A stretch of 64,000 nt of DNA, taken from contig OZ014421.1 of the NCBI GenBank assembly GCA_963965975.1, positions 4,887,001 to 4,951,000 on the forward strand. The letters run 5' to 3'. Below, piece after piece: positions 1 through 11,904 of this stretch. Position 1 is the first letter of the stretch. Every line of letters starts with the position of its first letter. Below the pieces are notes generated by a model. The model did no database searches and was not told where the DNA came from. It saw nothing but the letters and a program-made list of their open reading frames with translations. Origin of the DNA: Xestospongia bergquistia. Taxonomy: Eukaryota > Porifera > Demospongiae > Haplosclerida > Petrosiidae. The position numbers and the translations under genes were made by a program.

Positions 1-776
<776 letters not shown>

Positions 777-1238
777 AAAGGCCAATGAAAGAAGACTTTG
801 ACTATTATAAGTATTTAGTAGTAGTTGTAATTTCATTTATGCAAACATGATTTTGTTGTGCTTATCATAAAAAATATGTTTCTAACCTCAAGTCATTTTT
901 CAATTCAACAATAATCTCCTTTCCTACGAGGGACTTAAAAAATGAGTAGAAGAGCTATAAGACAGATAGTGATATCAGACTAACGTTATGTTATAAGATG
1001 ATACTTACCGGCATGATAGTTTAAGAATACTTCAATAAAGTAACTCTATTGGGAATAAGCAAATATAACATACAGTTCCGTAATCCGGTATGATAGACAA
1101 AACATACACAGATAACAATGAAAGAAAAACAGAAGTGCTCTAATAAAAGCCCAACGCAGGAAGCTTCACCTCTAAACGAAACAAAACCACGCCCATACTG
1201 CATGCTGTGTTGTATACCTACAGACTTAACTATAGATG
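777..1238. other. Intergenic, polyubiquitin to PSMB1
   Basis: This 462-bp AT-rich spacer must hold the polyubiquitin 3' UTR and the PSMB1 promoter. I see no convincing coding exon. The short overlapping frames near 1021-1290 on both strands are not supported by homology. Confidence 0.6.
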
Positions 1239-2160
1239 ATGGAGGAATACAGAGCACCTGTAGAACATCAATGGTATCCTTACTCATGGAATGGAGGGTA
1301 AATTTATCATGATTATAATGAATGTATAATTAATTTATTGTTTGCCTATTATTAGAACCATATTAGCAATAGCTGGTGAAGACTTTTCTGTCATCGCATC
1401 TGATACAAGGCTTAGTGAAGGATTTCAAATATACTCACGTGATTCTCCTAAAACCTATCAGCTGTATGTTGATATGCATACCAATATGTGTGACAGAATC
1501 TAATGATTACTAGATCAGAGAAGATGGTCTTAGGTTGCTGTGGTTTTCATGGTGATGTGTTAACAGTGATAAAAATACTTCAAGCCCAAATGAAAGTGAG
1601 TGAGCAATTATATTATATTAATGTATGAAACATCTTTTCCAACAGATATACGATCACATTCATCAAAAGAAATTAAGGTTAGACAAAATAATTACCAATA
1701 ATTAAATGTCCTTTTATTTCTATAGTTGTGAAGCCCTCGCACAATTGTTAGCAACTATGCTATATTCTCGAAGGTTTTTTCCCTACTATACTTACAATAT
1801 ATTAGCAGGACTGGATGTTAATGGTAACCAAATACACAATACATGTAGTATATTATAACATTTGTAGGTAAAGGGTGTGTCTTTAGTTTTGATCCTGTTG
1901 GGTCCTATGAACGTGAAACCTATCGAGCAGGGGGAACAGCATCGGCCATGCTTCAACCGTTATTGGATAATCAAGTAGCATATTTGAATCAAACTGGTGT
2001 TGAAAAGAAACCATTAAGTATTGAGAAAGCTGTGCAGTTAGTGACTGATGTTTTTACATCTGCTGCTGAGCGAGATATCTATACTGGTGATGGCATTCAG
2101 ATTAACATCATTACTGCTGATGGTGTAGAGATTAAAGAAGTACCATTAAGAAGGGACTAA
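1239..2160 (+). CDS. PSMB1: Proteasome subunit beta type-1 (20S core, beta-6 position)
   Basis: Six exons join in frame: 1239-1297, 1356-1463, 1514-1595, 1646-1677, 1726-1823, 1868-2160, giving about 223 residues against roughly 240 in vertebrates. The family signature is clear: [16 protein letters not shown], then [10 protein letters not shown], then [44 protein letters not shown] and [12 protein letters not shown]. The product is a structural, non-catalytic beta subunit of the 20S proteasome core in cytosol and nucleus. The start at 1239 is the in-frame Met just ahead of the conserved core, giving a propeptide-like lead of only about 20 residues, shorter than in vertebrates. All introns are 44-58 bp. 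It sits directly downstream of polyubiquitin on the same strand, a functionally related pair, though chance adjacency is possible. Confidence 0.95.
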
Positions 2161-2304
2161 ACCTTAATAATTGGACTAATTAATAATTATTCATATTCTA
2201 ATTAAAAAGCGAAATTGCTAAGAATGGAGTGTGCGGGCATGCACGGAAAAGGTTTGAAATTTGCATAGAAATGCAAATGGCGAGTTACTCCGTATACTCG
2301 CATC

Positions 2305-4249
2305 ATGGCTGAAAATAATGATTTGTTCTTGTTAGCTGCAGAACGAATGAGAAGTAATGCTGGATTGTCTCTCAACAACGAGCAAAAACTGACAATATAT
2401 GGATATTATAAACAGGTAAGTCTTACTTTGTCACTCAATGAAACGAGCTCTCTTGCACCACAGGCAACTGAAGGACCTTGCAATGTTTCAAAGCCTGGCT
2501 ATTTTGACTTCACTGGTAGAGCAAAATGGTACTACAATTTATCTGTATTACTTAAGTCTGTAATATTAGTATTTTGTCTCCTTCACTAGTGATGACCTGT
2601 CATGTTAATATACTATATGTGATAACCAAACCTATTTTGTTCCAATTGGCGAAGGAGATACTAATGTATTATTAATACCATGCATTAATAATCTTATAAA
2701 AAGTTAAAGTTATGAGTATATAATAATATTATAGGCTATAATATGCTTATGTAATTTTAACTCCTTTTTCTTGTTAAGGGAGGCTTGGAATAATCTTGGT
2801 CAAATGTCACAAGATGAAGCAAAAACAAAATACATTGCATTTGTAAGTAAGATTGATCCTGGTTGGCAAGATACACCAGTAACTATGACATCAACTGTAA
2901 GTTGTGAGATACAATGAATGTCTTAACTGTGCATAAAAATTAGAATATGCCATCTTCACCAGCTAGCGCTGCTGGAGGTCCTGTAGTAAGTCGAATGGCT
3001 TGTGAAGATGAAGATGATATTCCAGACAGTCAGAAAACTTTGTTGGATTGGTGTAGTGAGGGAGCAATAAAAAAAGTGGAAGAGTGTTTAAAGAAGACTG
3101 ATGTTGATATTAATGTAAAAGACGAGGAGGTAAATTAAGGAATAGTCCATGAAAGAAATTTATATCTAGGCCTAGGATAGCATACATTATAATGAGGTAC
3201 TGAGAAAAACATGTTGAAAATTTACTCAGAGCCTTAAACGATCATTACATACTTTCCCTAAAATTTTATAATGAAAAGTTAATACACAAAATGTTTTTGT
3301 TAATTGCCATTTTTATACAAGTTATTGATAACCACTCTTATGAAAGGAAAAGGAGAAATGTGTTTATATAAGCTTTTAGGAGGATTCATGGATTCTTCTT
3401 GCAAAAACACAAGAAATACAAGAGAAATCCCCCAATAGTTATATATATTAATATTTATAGGGTATGGTCCCACTTCATTGGGCATGTGATCGTGGCAATA
3501 TAGAGATAGTAAACTGTTTAATATTGAATGGAGCTCAAATTAACATTAAAGTAAGTATATATAATTATATTATTGTATGTATCATTATTATATAATTGTA
3601 TTAACAGGACAATGATGGACAGACTCCTTTACATTATGGTAAGCCATTGTGTTATTGTTATTATCTATTCAATTAAATTAACAATACATAATTTACATGT
3701 ATTTTAATAAATTAAAAGACCACAACATCTGATCTATAAAAGTAGTTATATTTTTCACATTAATGAAGTTTCCATTTTGAGTTGATTTTAAAAACATTAT
3801 ACCAATATGCAAACAATGAGAATAAAAACGCCAAAAATACATGTCGTTTACTGTAGTATCTAAAGAATACCATTTTTCTTTCACTGAAAGATTGCAGAAG
3901 CATTATTTGGTATTACTATTTATATTCTTTGTTCAATTCCTTTAACTATTCACATTGACCACTAAAATCACTTGTACGTTTAAATGTCCACGAATCTGAG
4001 CCTATGATCACAGACAAGACATGTACAGTTCCTATAATGTAACTGTTCATGAACATGTATATATTATGACATGTTTTTTATTGTTCTATTTTAGCCACTT
4101 CATGTGGTCATCGTGAAGTTGTAATGACACTACTAAAACATGGTGCTGATCATACTTGTTTAGACAATAGTGGACAATCAGCTCAAGAGATCTGTGAACC
4201 TAGTATTAAAGATGTATTTCAAAACATAAAATTCTTTAAAAATTGTTAA
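2305..4249 (+). CDS. ACBD6: Acyl-CoA-binding domain-containing protein 6 (ACB domain plus ankyrin repeats)
   Basis: Seven exons join in frame: 2305-2415, 2464-2528, 2779-2896, 2944-3129, 3461-3550, 3608-3638, 4095-4249, for about 251 residues. Residues roughly 5-90 form an acyl-CoA-binding domain with the acyl-CoA contact pattern YGYYKQAT ... [16 protein letters not shown] and YIAFVSKI. An acidic linker ([18 protein letters not shown]) follows. Two ankyrin repeats come next, beginning [20 protein letters not shown] and [20 protein letters not shown]. This ACB-then-ankyrin order and the size match ACBD6, which binds long-chain acyl-CoA in cytosol and nucleus. Start 2305 is the first Met ahead of the domain. 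The 31-nt sixth exon is too short to show in ORF scans. The stop codon touches that of the convergent TMEM19 gene. Confidence 0.93.
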
Positions 4250-5363
4250 TTAAGAGAGTAACAATGCAATAAAAGGAATCATGATAGCCATGATAAAAGA
4301 AGAGATTAAATTAACATCATTATTACTTAATATATCACTGCCTGCTATGTGTTTTGTATTCTTAGTCTTGGGGCTATGTGTTATTCTACCAGTATCTGAG
4401 CAGTAGCCACTATATTGTAGAGTAGCCCCTAGGACAGAGTCTACTGCAGAGCCCAGTAATCCAGCTAATGTTCCTAAAGGTATTACAATCCATTGTGGAG
4501 TTAACTGTGCTCCTATTGAGTAATTCTCATCTAGTATTAGTATTCTCTGAGTGATATAAAAAATGAGACCAATCATTAAGCCTCCGAGTGCACTAGCAAT
4601 TAAACCAGGTAAAGAGACCCCTCCATTTGTACCTCTAGGTACGGGTCTGAGGGTTGTAATCAGTCTAGGACTGTGACTGAGAACAGAACCAACTTCTGAT
4701 GCCCATGTATCACCACAGCAGCATGCTACAGCCCCAAGACATGCTAATACATACATTGTTGGTAGATGTATTGACATTGAGCTAATGACCAGAGGTTGTT
4801 CACCGACTCCAGATGAGTGAAGGTAAAGTAAAGAAGCTGAAACAGCCACACCCCCATTACAAAAAACCTGTTTCCAATTACGAGCAGTACCTGAAATTAG
4901 TAATAAATACTGAATAATTTAAGATACAAATTATATTACTTATAATGACACCTTATTGCTACAGTAGACCAATGTTGTTTGTTTTACATTACCAACATAC
5001 ATGATGTACACTGTATATGATCTTGTATATACCTGTGTCATTTAGTTCTTCAAATTTTGATTTCTCTGCTTTCTTCCATTTTGTTAATTGTGATGAACTT
5101 ATAAAGAAGGCTATCATTATGGCAAAGAAACTACCACTGGCTAAGCTCAAAATAACGCCCACTACAAATGCTAGTTGACTTCCTGATACATCCAATGACC
5201 TTTTCATCAATCCATACAAAGATATTAAGATTGGTGTTATGAAGCAGATTGTCCATCGAAGTGGTGATACAGTGTCTGCTCGATTGGTCCATATCAGCCA
5301 AATAGTCAATAAAATGACAGCAAATGTAAGCCATATCAACATAACATGTTTAGAATAGGCCAT
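4250..5363 (-). CDS. TMEM19: Transmembrane protein 19 (DUF92 family)
   Basis: Two exons, 5363-5033 and 4890-4250, join in phase for about 323 residues, close to the vertebrate length. The protein is hydrophobic throughout with about seven to eight membrane segments. Family hallmarks are RSLDVSGSQLAFVVGVILS, SSSQLTKWKKAEK, the junction-spanning GTARNWKQVFCNGG, then CCGDTWASEVGSVL, PRLITTLRPVPRGTNGGVS and GTLAGLLGSAVDSVLGATLQ. These Asp and Gly-rich motifs are shared with DUF92 proteins, which include phytyl-phosphate kinases of plants. The animal protein's substrate is not something the sequence tells. The splice acceptor is a pyrimidine tract ending at 4891-4892. The 3' end abuts ACBD6. Confidence 0.93.
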
Positions 5364-5522
5364 GTTATTTTAACGTTGTCTTAAAGGGTTAAATATTTTC
5401 TAGTAACCTGGAAGGAATTCACTTAAATTACATGTCTAATACTAGCAAGTGTAATTTACTAAATATTGAATATAAAGAACAAAGACAGGTTAGATCATTA
5501 TCATTACTTTTATGTCATATTT

Positions 5523-7300
5523 CCAGATTGGAAACTGATTTCAAAATAAGCCAGTCATTAAGATATGATTCAAGGATAAGTCTGGATAGAACAGGATTTG
5601 ATAACAAGATACCAGTTAGAAAAACAAGATGAGGACTGGTAAGAAGATAGTCTACTGAGCTAGATCCTACTATTTGCTGACATTCAGAAGAGTCAAGCAA
5701 AGGTCACATCAGAACTTCAATTAGTTACAATAAGTGGAAACAAGGAAGTATAATATAATACTAATGAACAATCTCATCATTCAACATGTATTAGCTACAT
5801 TTGTAGATAAGAGTATTGCTAAACAGCTTCTTTCCCTTTGTACAAGCAAAATATTAACAAACCAATAAATTACAACTTCCTGCCAATCATGCTAGTCAGA
5901 ATCTGTGCATTGATATCTGATTTGTCAACTGAAATTTAATCAACTATGACCTTTGCTAGAGCCTTCTTACATATCAGCAAAGAAGAAGCTCTTCATGCAC
6001 ACTATTGTACTATATCAACTGTATACTTAGTCTAGAATGCATAACAAAGATTAATAGTAAAATTAGTTGACCATATACACTCATTCTTAGGATGAAAATT
6101 TTCATTACAGTTTTGTATTATAGTTTAACCCTCATCACATGAGCCATGGTTACAGTACTTGGTATGTGTGTTACCAGGGAATGTAATTTGAACTGTTCTA
6201 ACTCAGCAATAATATTGTCTTAGCTATAAACTTCATAGACAATTGCAAAGTTCATGAATTTGTTATAACTAAAAGACTACCAAATAAAGACAAAACGTGT
6301 AAAGTCAGAAAGGCCTTTGAAAAAAAACACAGACAAGACTGAAGAGTTGATTGCTCTAATAAAATTATTGCCTGTACAAGTCTAAATATATATATATAAC
6401 TGAATAAAAAGAACAGAGGCTTAAAGAACTGCTACATGATTATTGATGCTACTCACATTATAGTTGTTACCACACATGGGCTATCATGGGTGTGCCATTT
6501 GTGTCATAATTAAATATTACAATAATGGAAGTGGTTCACTACTGGCTGTGCATCATACGTTCAAGTGTTTAGGGTTTACATTTTGGGGTGTGGTCTAGTA
6601 ACAGTATAAAACTATACAAACTGTCAATTACCACATGAAAGCTACTCCCATTATTACAATATCACAAACTGTATGCCATACTGGGCTATAGTTTAGCGCC
6701 AAGCATACTTATTATAATCATTATAATAAACAGTCAATTATATCTAAGATTTTAAGTTATTCAACAAGTTCTCACTGTTAACATGACACACTAACATCAT
6801 TTTAATTTGACTGTTTTAGTTTTGTGTAGAACACTCTGCACTTTATTGCTTTTTATTGTATTTATGCTAGAAATTCACAATCAGTTTCCCTCTCTAATTT
6901 CTCAGTGGTAGATTAATGGATATCTAATAGAAAAAAAAAGGAAAAAAATAACTACTTTTTTTATGATCTCAAAACGTGTTTTACAATTCACAAAGAAATT
7001 ATAGATAAAGAAATAAAATAAAGCAATAATTAATTTTTATTATTTTATAATAAAATATAATTTTATAATTAAATTTTATTAATATTTAAGTTTTCTTATT
7101 GCCAATTGCAATGTAATATTTTATATTAATCCGTTATTAATAACTATTAATCAGTTGTTGTGTTATTTTTCTTTGATATAGCTCAAGAACAAGAAAGAAC
7201 TCTAACTGAAGTTGTTTGTTACAAAGACCTGTTAATGGATATAACAACAGGTAAACAATACACAGCACTAACAACAGGCTATGGTAATTTTGATGATTTG
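5523..7300 (+). pseudogene. Decayed partial copy of CFAP157
   Basis: Two separated stretches resemble exons of the intact CFAP157 gene at 32978-36105, in the same order and orientation. 5523-5640 resembles exon 3 (shared runs such as gataccagttagaaaaaca) and ends in an in-frame stop. 7185-7285 resembles exon 5 (aagaacaagaaaga, tgtttgttacaaagac, acagcactaac). A weaker resemblance to exon 4 lies near 6325-6350. Both main stretches carry substitutions, indels and stops relative to the intact gene, so no full product can be made. This looks like an old duplicate degraded in place, now about 27 kb from its source. Confidence 0.7.
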
Positions 7301-7679
7301 TTTTTAACTAAAAAAGGTAAAGGCCAATTTGTTAGACTAATAGTTTGCATGGTTGTAATTCCATTGGTTATTTCTCCAATATAATCTAGTCTAGTGAACT
7401 GGCCCCTTCAATAAGACAATCAGGAGCCTTTAATGACAGAAAACAGAAGGAAGAAGAACATGAAGCACTCCAAGTGAATGTCTAAAGTTTCCCACACTAG
7501 TTATTTTATTACACAGTTAACTTGGGATTTGCTTCAATGTTTCTGTGGCTGTAGTTTTACTTGCTACCTCTGCAAGTACACTGCATACCAAAAACACCTT
7601 TTATAGGTGTTTACTTAATGCTTCTGTTACTGATAGCTCTTTATCTTGAAATTAACTGTAGGTGTTCAAGGCACCAGTA

Positions 7680-8350
7680 TAGTTCCACGACAACAATTGT
7701 TTCTTTGTTTCGATCCAAGGTTTACTAAAGGCAACCCCAGGAGGTTTCTAGTAATGACTGAACAGAAACTTTAGTTGGATAAATCAGGTGCATAAATTTC
7801 TTTGTTCTAATCCAAAGGAAGTCCCAGGAGCTTTCTAATAATATAGATTACAAATATTATTGGAAGGATAACCACCATCCAATATGGCTGGATACTGAAT
7901 GAATCTGCACTGTATTTGAAGGATAAACCAAATATGAGGAAAATGAAGATGAGTAGGCTCACATTTTGGACTCTAGAAGTATCTTTTTTACTATATGCCT
8001 TGTTTTCTATGTCTCTCTCCTATTACTGTGAGGTATGGTTGCATGTGCTTTCAATTGTTCTATTTTGTTTTATTGGCTCATTCCATCACAAAAGTGGATC
8101 TCTAAGTGATATAAGTGATATCACAGTCAAACAGGGTCAATCAAAATAAGTTGTGGTTATAATAAACAGATACAGCAATGTAATAATCCAATACATTGTT
8201 ATATTAGATAGTGCATCTATTGGAAAATGTTATATTGTTAATAACTAAATGTACAATGAACGTAGTTATCTCCAGACATTTAAGTTAGTACTATCCTTAC
8301 AACATGTATCAATGTCTGTCTAAATGGTAGAAATTGCTGACTGGAAAAGA
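7680..8350. repeat. Dispersed repeat, copy 1
   Basis: This stretch shares ordered blocks with 20915-21620 and, in part, 25555-25720. Shared blocks include gtttactaaa followed by ttctagtaatgactgaacag, then acaaatattattgga, then a block around gatagtgcatctatt. The order is kept, so this is a diverged copy of one element of roughly 650 bp. I do not recognise its class; no terminal repeats are evident. Confidence 0.6.
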
Positions 8351-8756
8351 TAAATTACAGATTAGTGATATTGCAATATTATCATAGCCAGTAATAAACA
8401 GAATCCTTTTAGGGTGCATTTTCTTATCTTCTACTTAATATGTTGTGAATTAATTATCTCCTTTCCTCATTGTTCAGGCTATGAAATGAAGCACAAATTC
8501 CCAAAGATAACATCAAAGCAAATTACATCATTAACTGTGATGTGTGTAAATGCAAACTATAGTAACTACTAGCTTATGTAATTATCAATATTTCAATAGA
8601 CCATATTGTTTGCATCTCTCATTAAGATATTTTATTTCTTTAATATCATAATACTACTATTTTTTATCACAATAAGATATGTTCTGATACATCATATTAC
8701 TGTTCTATATAACTAGTAGTTATTTGTTATTGGTTTATCAATAGGTCAATAGTTTA

Positions 8757-9075
8757 CTGTGATTTGACATTATTTTAGCATCTTAAATCAAAAGGAATCA
8801 AAAGAAATCAAAAAATAATCCTATATAAACTATGGTGAATTGTTATCTACTGTTCAGTAACAACTGTGATTTGACATTATTTTAGCATCTTTTGATTAAT
8901 TAAATCAAAAGAAATCAAAAAATAATCCTATATAAACTATGGTGAATTGTTATCTACTGTTCAGTAACAACTGTGATTTGACATTTTAGCATCTTTTGAT
9001 TAATTAAATCAAAAGAAATCAAAAAATAATCCTATATAAACTATGGTGAATTGTTATCTACTGTTCAGTAACAAC
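8757..9075. repeat. Tandem repeat, three ~105-bp units
   Basis: The run ctatataaactatggtgaa recurs at 8821, 8928 and 9032, each time followed by ttgttatctactgttcagta and preceded by an A-rich aaatcaaaagaaatcaaaaa block. Spacing is 107 and 104 bp. The array ends about 15 bp from the stop codon of the gene at 9089-9777, so it probably lies in that gene's 3' UTR or terminator region. Confidence 0.85.
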
Positions 9076-9088
9076 ATCTAAACATCAG

Positions 9089-9777
9089 TTAGATCATAGG
9101 CTGTCCAGAGAAGGTGTAACGACCTCCTCCAGGTTCTTCATTAAGAGTGACCTCAATTCCATTAGGATAGTCACTGAGGTCAAACTCAGTGAGAGCACTT
9201 GTGATCTCCAGAGAGGTGAAAGTATCTCCAACTTTCATATTGCGTACCACTCCAAAAAACAGTTTAGGCTGCAACATGAAGTCAATTTGGTTTCCAACAT
9301 GAACATCAGGTTGAGTAACCAGAAGACGATCCGCTTTGTAGATACCAATATCAAACATGCGTCCACTCCATGAAGCAGGAGGGATATTCTTGACAACAAT
9401 GGTGTTATTGGGATTTGCAGGAACACCAGTTTCTAATAAAAAAATAAAACTTTATAAAATGAAAATAGGTTGTCTTATTAATTACTTTCTTTGAGTACAG
9501 CAGTGTCAGAAGCAGACTCTTGAGTGATTTCCCAAGAGCTTCCCAATTTTGCTGGGAAAGGTCCTGCAGTGATAAATTGACCACCAGACGTATAAGTAGC
9601 ACCAACACCCATTGACACAGGATAGATAAACTGAACACTAGTTTGTCCCCTGAGAATTTGCCAAGCAGCATAATAGGTCTTAGGAGTATCGGTACTGAAG
9701 TTTTTGGTAAAGACAACCACTTCAAAGTCAGTGTTTCTAGTGGAATTGATATACTTGATAGGAATATCAGTAGTCAT
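9089..9777 (-). CDS. Uncharacterised two-exon protein, probably beta-rich
   Basis: Exons 9777-9486 and 9432-9089 join in frame for about 211 residues. I do not recognise the family. The product is soluble, with no signal peptide or membrane segment, and rich in aromatic and beta-branched residues: FEVVVFTKNF near residue 15, YYAAWQILRGQTSVQFIYPV near 30-50, GGQFITAGPFPAKLGSSWEI near 60-80, then NPNNTIVVKNIPPASWSGR. It ends GGGRYTFSGQPMI. I chose the Met at 9777 because a TATA box and an initiator-like site sit just upstream; an in-frame Met at 9891 would lie beyond that promoter. The donor after base 9486 reads aaa|gtaatt, weaker than its neighbours. Both halves look conserved in style rather than random, so I think the gene is real. 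Confidence 0.7.
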
Positions 9778-9805
9778 TTTTCTCCGTAGCCTATATGTAT
9801 TTTGC

Positions 9806-9842
9806 AGACTGAAACGGCTGACAAGGCCGAGACTTTTATATA
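9806..9842 (-). promoter_or_regulatory. TATA box and initiator-like site for the 9777 gene
   Basis: On the minus strand, tatataaaag lies at 9842-9833. A Y-Y-A-N-W-Y-Y-type site, tcagtct, lies at 9812-9806, its A 32 bp downstream of the first T of the TATA box. That is standard core-promoter spacing and predicts a 5' UTR of about 33 nt ahead of ATG 9777. Confidence 0.6.
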
Positions 9843-9891
9843 CATTTTTAGTCGACCCGGTCCGGAAACTACGGAAGCTGAAGGCGGCCAT

Positions 9892-11344
9892 CCAGTATTC
9901 TACTTCGTAATTCCATATTCTACTTCAATTGCAATTATCCTTCGATGGAATATTTAACAACTAAATTCCTATACCCCCACCCTAACTGGAAAAATGTCAC
10001 TTCGCTCCATTCTAAGAGACAGCTCATGGTGTTTTCCTAAAAATCTCCACATAAAAAACTTTGAATTATTTCTTCTCACGTTCTACACTTCAAGTTTATC
10101 TCCTTTCCTCATCAGGTTCTTTAATAAAAAATCTATGCAAATATGAGGTAATTATAACAAATACAGAAGGAGAGTACACACAACACAGTGGAATAATTAT
10201 TATTCCAGGCACTACAATGTTGGTAATGTAGCTCTAGTTCATATGTATAATTAACATGGACATAGCAGGAATTATTGGCAAGCAGAATTGTTCACAATAT
10301 TGTGACTAGCACATTGAACTATTAGCTTAATGAATATTATCATTTTATGATAGCAATATCCTTAATGGTGTGACTCTGAAAAAATCATCCTATAATACTA
10401 TAAAATTGAATAAATATTATTTTAACAATCATTTTATAACTTGCATTGGCCGATTACTATGGAATTTAGAATTCATTCAATTACTGTTGGTATATTTCAC
10501 TATTACAAAGCAACAGTCTGTATAGTAAGTAATTCACATGAACTTTGGATTTCATATTAATCTACCCATGTGAACTAGTTGTTAAATGTGATCCAAAACT
10601 ATTATAGGACAGTAAAAAAGTGTTATAAATTATTTTTAAAATTTTATTTTATATATAAATTATACTTTATACATTAAATTTATTTCTTACATTTCTAGTT
10701 ATTTATAATAATAACTCCTTTTTAAACTGATTTGTCATACAATTATTGGCAATCAAATTAAGTATTAATGTGGTCTTGTTACTTCAAATATCATCGAAGC
10801 CTGCATGCCGCCCACATATAGATTACTACCCAGAGACTGGGTAGTGATATATATCTGAATGGTCAACTGAAATTTAATCCATTATGCCATTGTTATCAAC
10901 CTTTCTCATGTGTCTAGCTCAGTTTGGCTGTACATGTAATCATCTTCTAAAATAAGGAATGACTGAGCAGCTGCTCAGCAATAAAAAAAATCTTGATTTT
11001 GCATCAACTTTAACTCAAGCATTGATTATTCACATTTATATCCAAGAAAATGAAGTGCATGCATTGCAAGTGTGAGTTAATTGTAGGTGAAACAGTTTGT
11101 ACAGAGAGACTGTAAGGATTATTATGGACATGGATAGAGATATAGAGAATACATAGATAAATGAATTGGATGATATAAGCAGACAGATCCATATTAGCTG
11201 AAAGTATGATGTTTACTACTTCACAGTATGTCATCATGCATATCATGTACAATGTAAATAATATGGATTGTATGGCTGTTTTTAACTTTACAGTCTGGTG
11301 ATATAATATATCTGCTTCAGTAGGTTTGTTCAATGTAGCTATAG
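9892..11344. other. Intergenic, no gene seen
   Basis: This is AT-rich sequence with many stops in all frames. The 130-codon minus-strand frame at 11010-11402 has no recognisable domain and overlaps the tandem repeat that follows; I do not call it. Confidence 0.5.
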
Positions 11345-11840
11345 TTTTAATGGTGTAGTTCTGGTGATAAACAGCTTGTATATAGGCTACGTGTAGTAAC
11401 ATAAACTAAACTAGAAAGACACTGTCTGACTCTTACAAGGAATTTGCTGCTATTATTTAAGCCTTTACAAACCAGGAAAGAGACAGGTGGCATCATTAAT
11501 CCTATATAGTGGTGTTATTCTGGTGATAAATGTAGTAACATAAACTAAACTAAAGACAGGTGGCACCACTAACCCTTTATAGTGGTGTAGTTCTGGTGAT
11601 AAATGTATAGTAACATAAACTAAATTAGAGAGACACTAACCCTTACAGGGAATTCGTTGCTATTGCTAAGCCTTTACAGACCAGGAAAGAGACATGTGGC
11701 AGCACTAACCATATATAGTGGTGTGATTCTTGTCATATGTGATAAATGTAGTAAACTAAACTAAGCTAGAAAGACACTGTCTGACCCTTACAAGGAATTC
11801 GACGCTATTGTTAAGCACTAGGAAAGAGACAGGTGCTTAC
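11345..11840. repeat. Imperfect tandem repeat upstream of the P450 remnant
   Basis: Three to four diverged units share gtggtgt.attctggtgataaatgtagtaac, ataaactaaact, gagacactgtctgacccttac and aaggaattc blocks. Some units have lost internal segments, so unit length varies between about 70 and 170 bp. No coding potential. Confidence 0.7.
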
Positions 11841-11904
11841 CACAGTGGCCTAGATAGATCTTGACTGGTGTTTATCAAAGTGGACTAAAGTTTCCACTCC
11901 ATAG

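Larger units (their letters stand above)
5364..9088. other. Gene-poor interval with decayed copies and repeats
   Basis: Apart from the CFAP157 remnant, the 7680-8350 dispersed repeat and the 8757-9075 tandem repeat (listed separately), this AT-rich stretch shows no exon series I can support. The frame at 7916-8149 (77 codons) lies inside the dispersed repeat and is probably not a gene. Confidence 0.5.

Noticed and set aside
7916..8149. 77-codon frame with a hydrophobic segment
   Set aside because: It lies inside a dispersed repeat, and the copies at other sites do not keep the frame.
9778..9891. N-terminal extension of the 9777 gene from an ATG at 9891 (MAAFSFRSF...), resembling a mitochondrial presequence
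   Set aside because: The TATA box and initiator lie between that ATG and 9777, so this part is probably not transcribed; not fully excluded.
11010..11402. 130-codon minus-strand frame
   Set aside because: It has no recognisable domain, overlaps a decayed tandem repeat, and shows composition typical of AT-rich noise.
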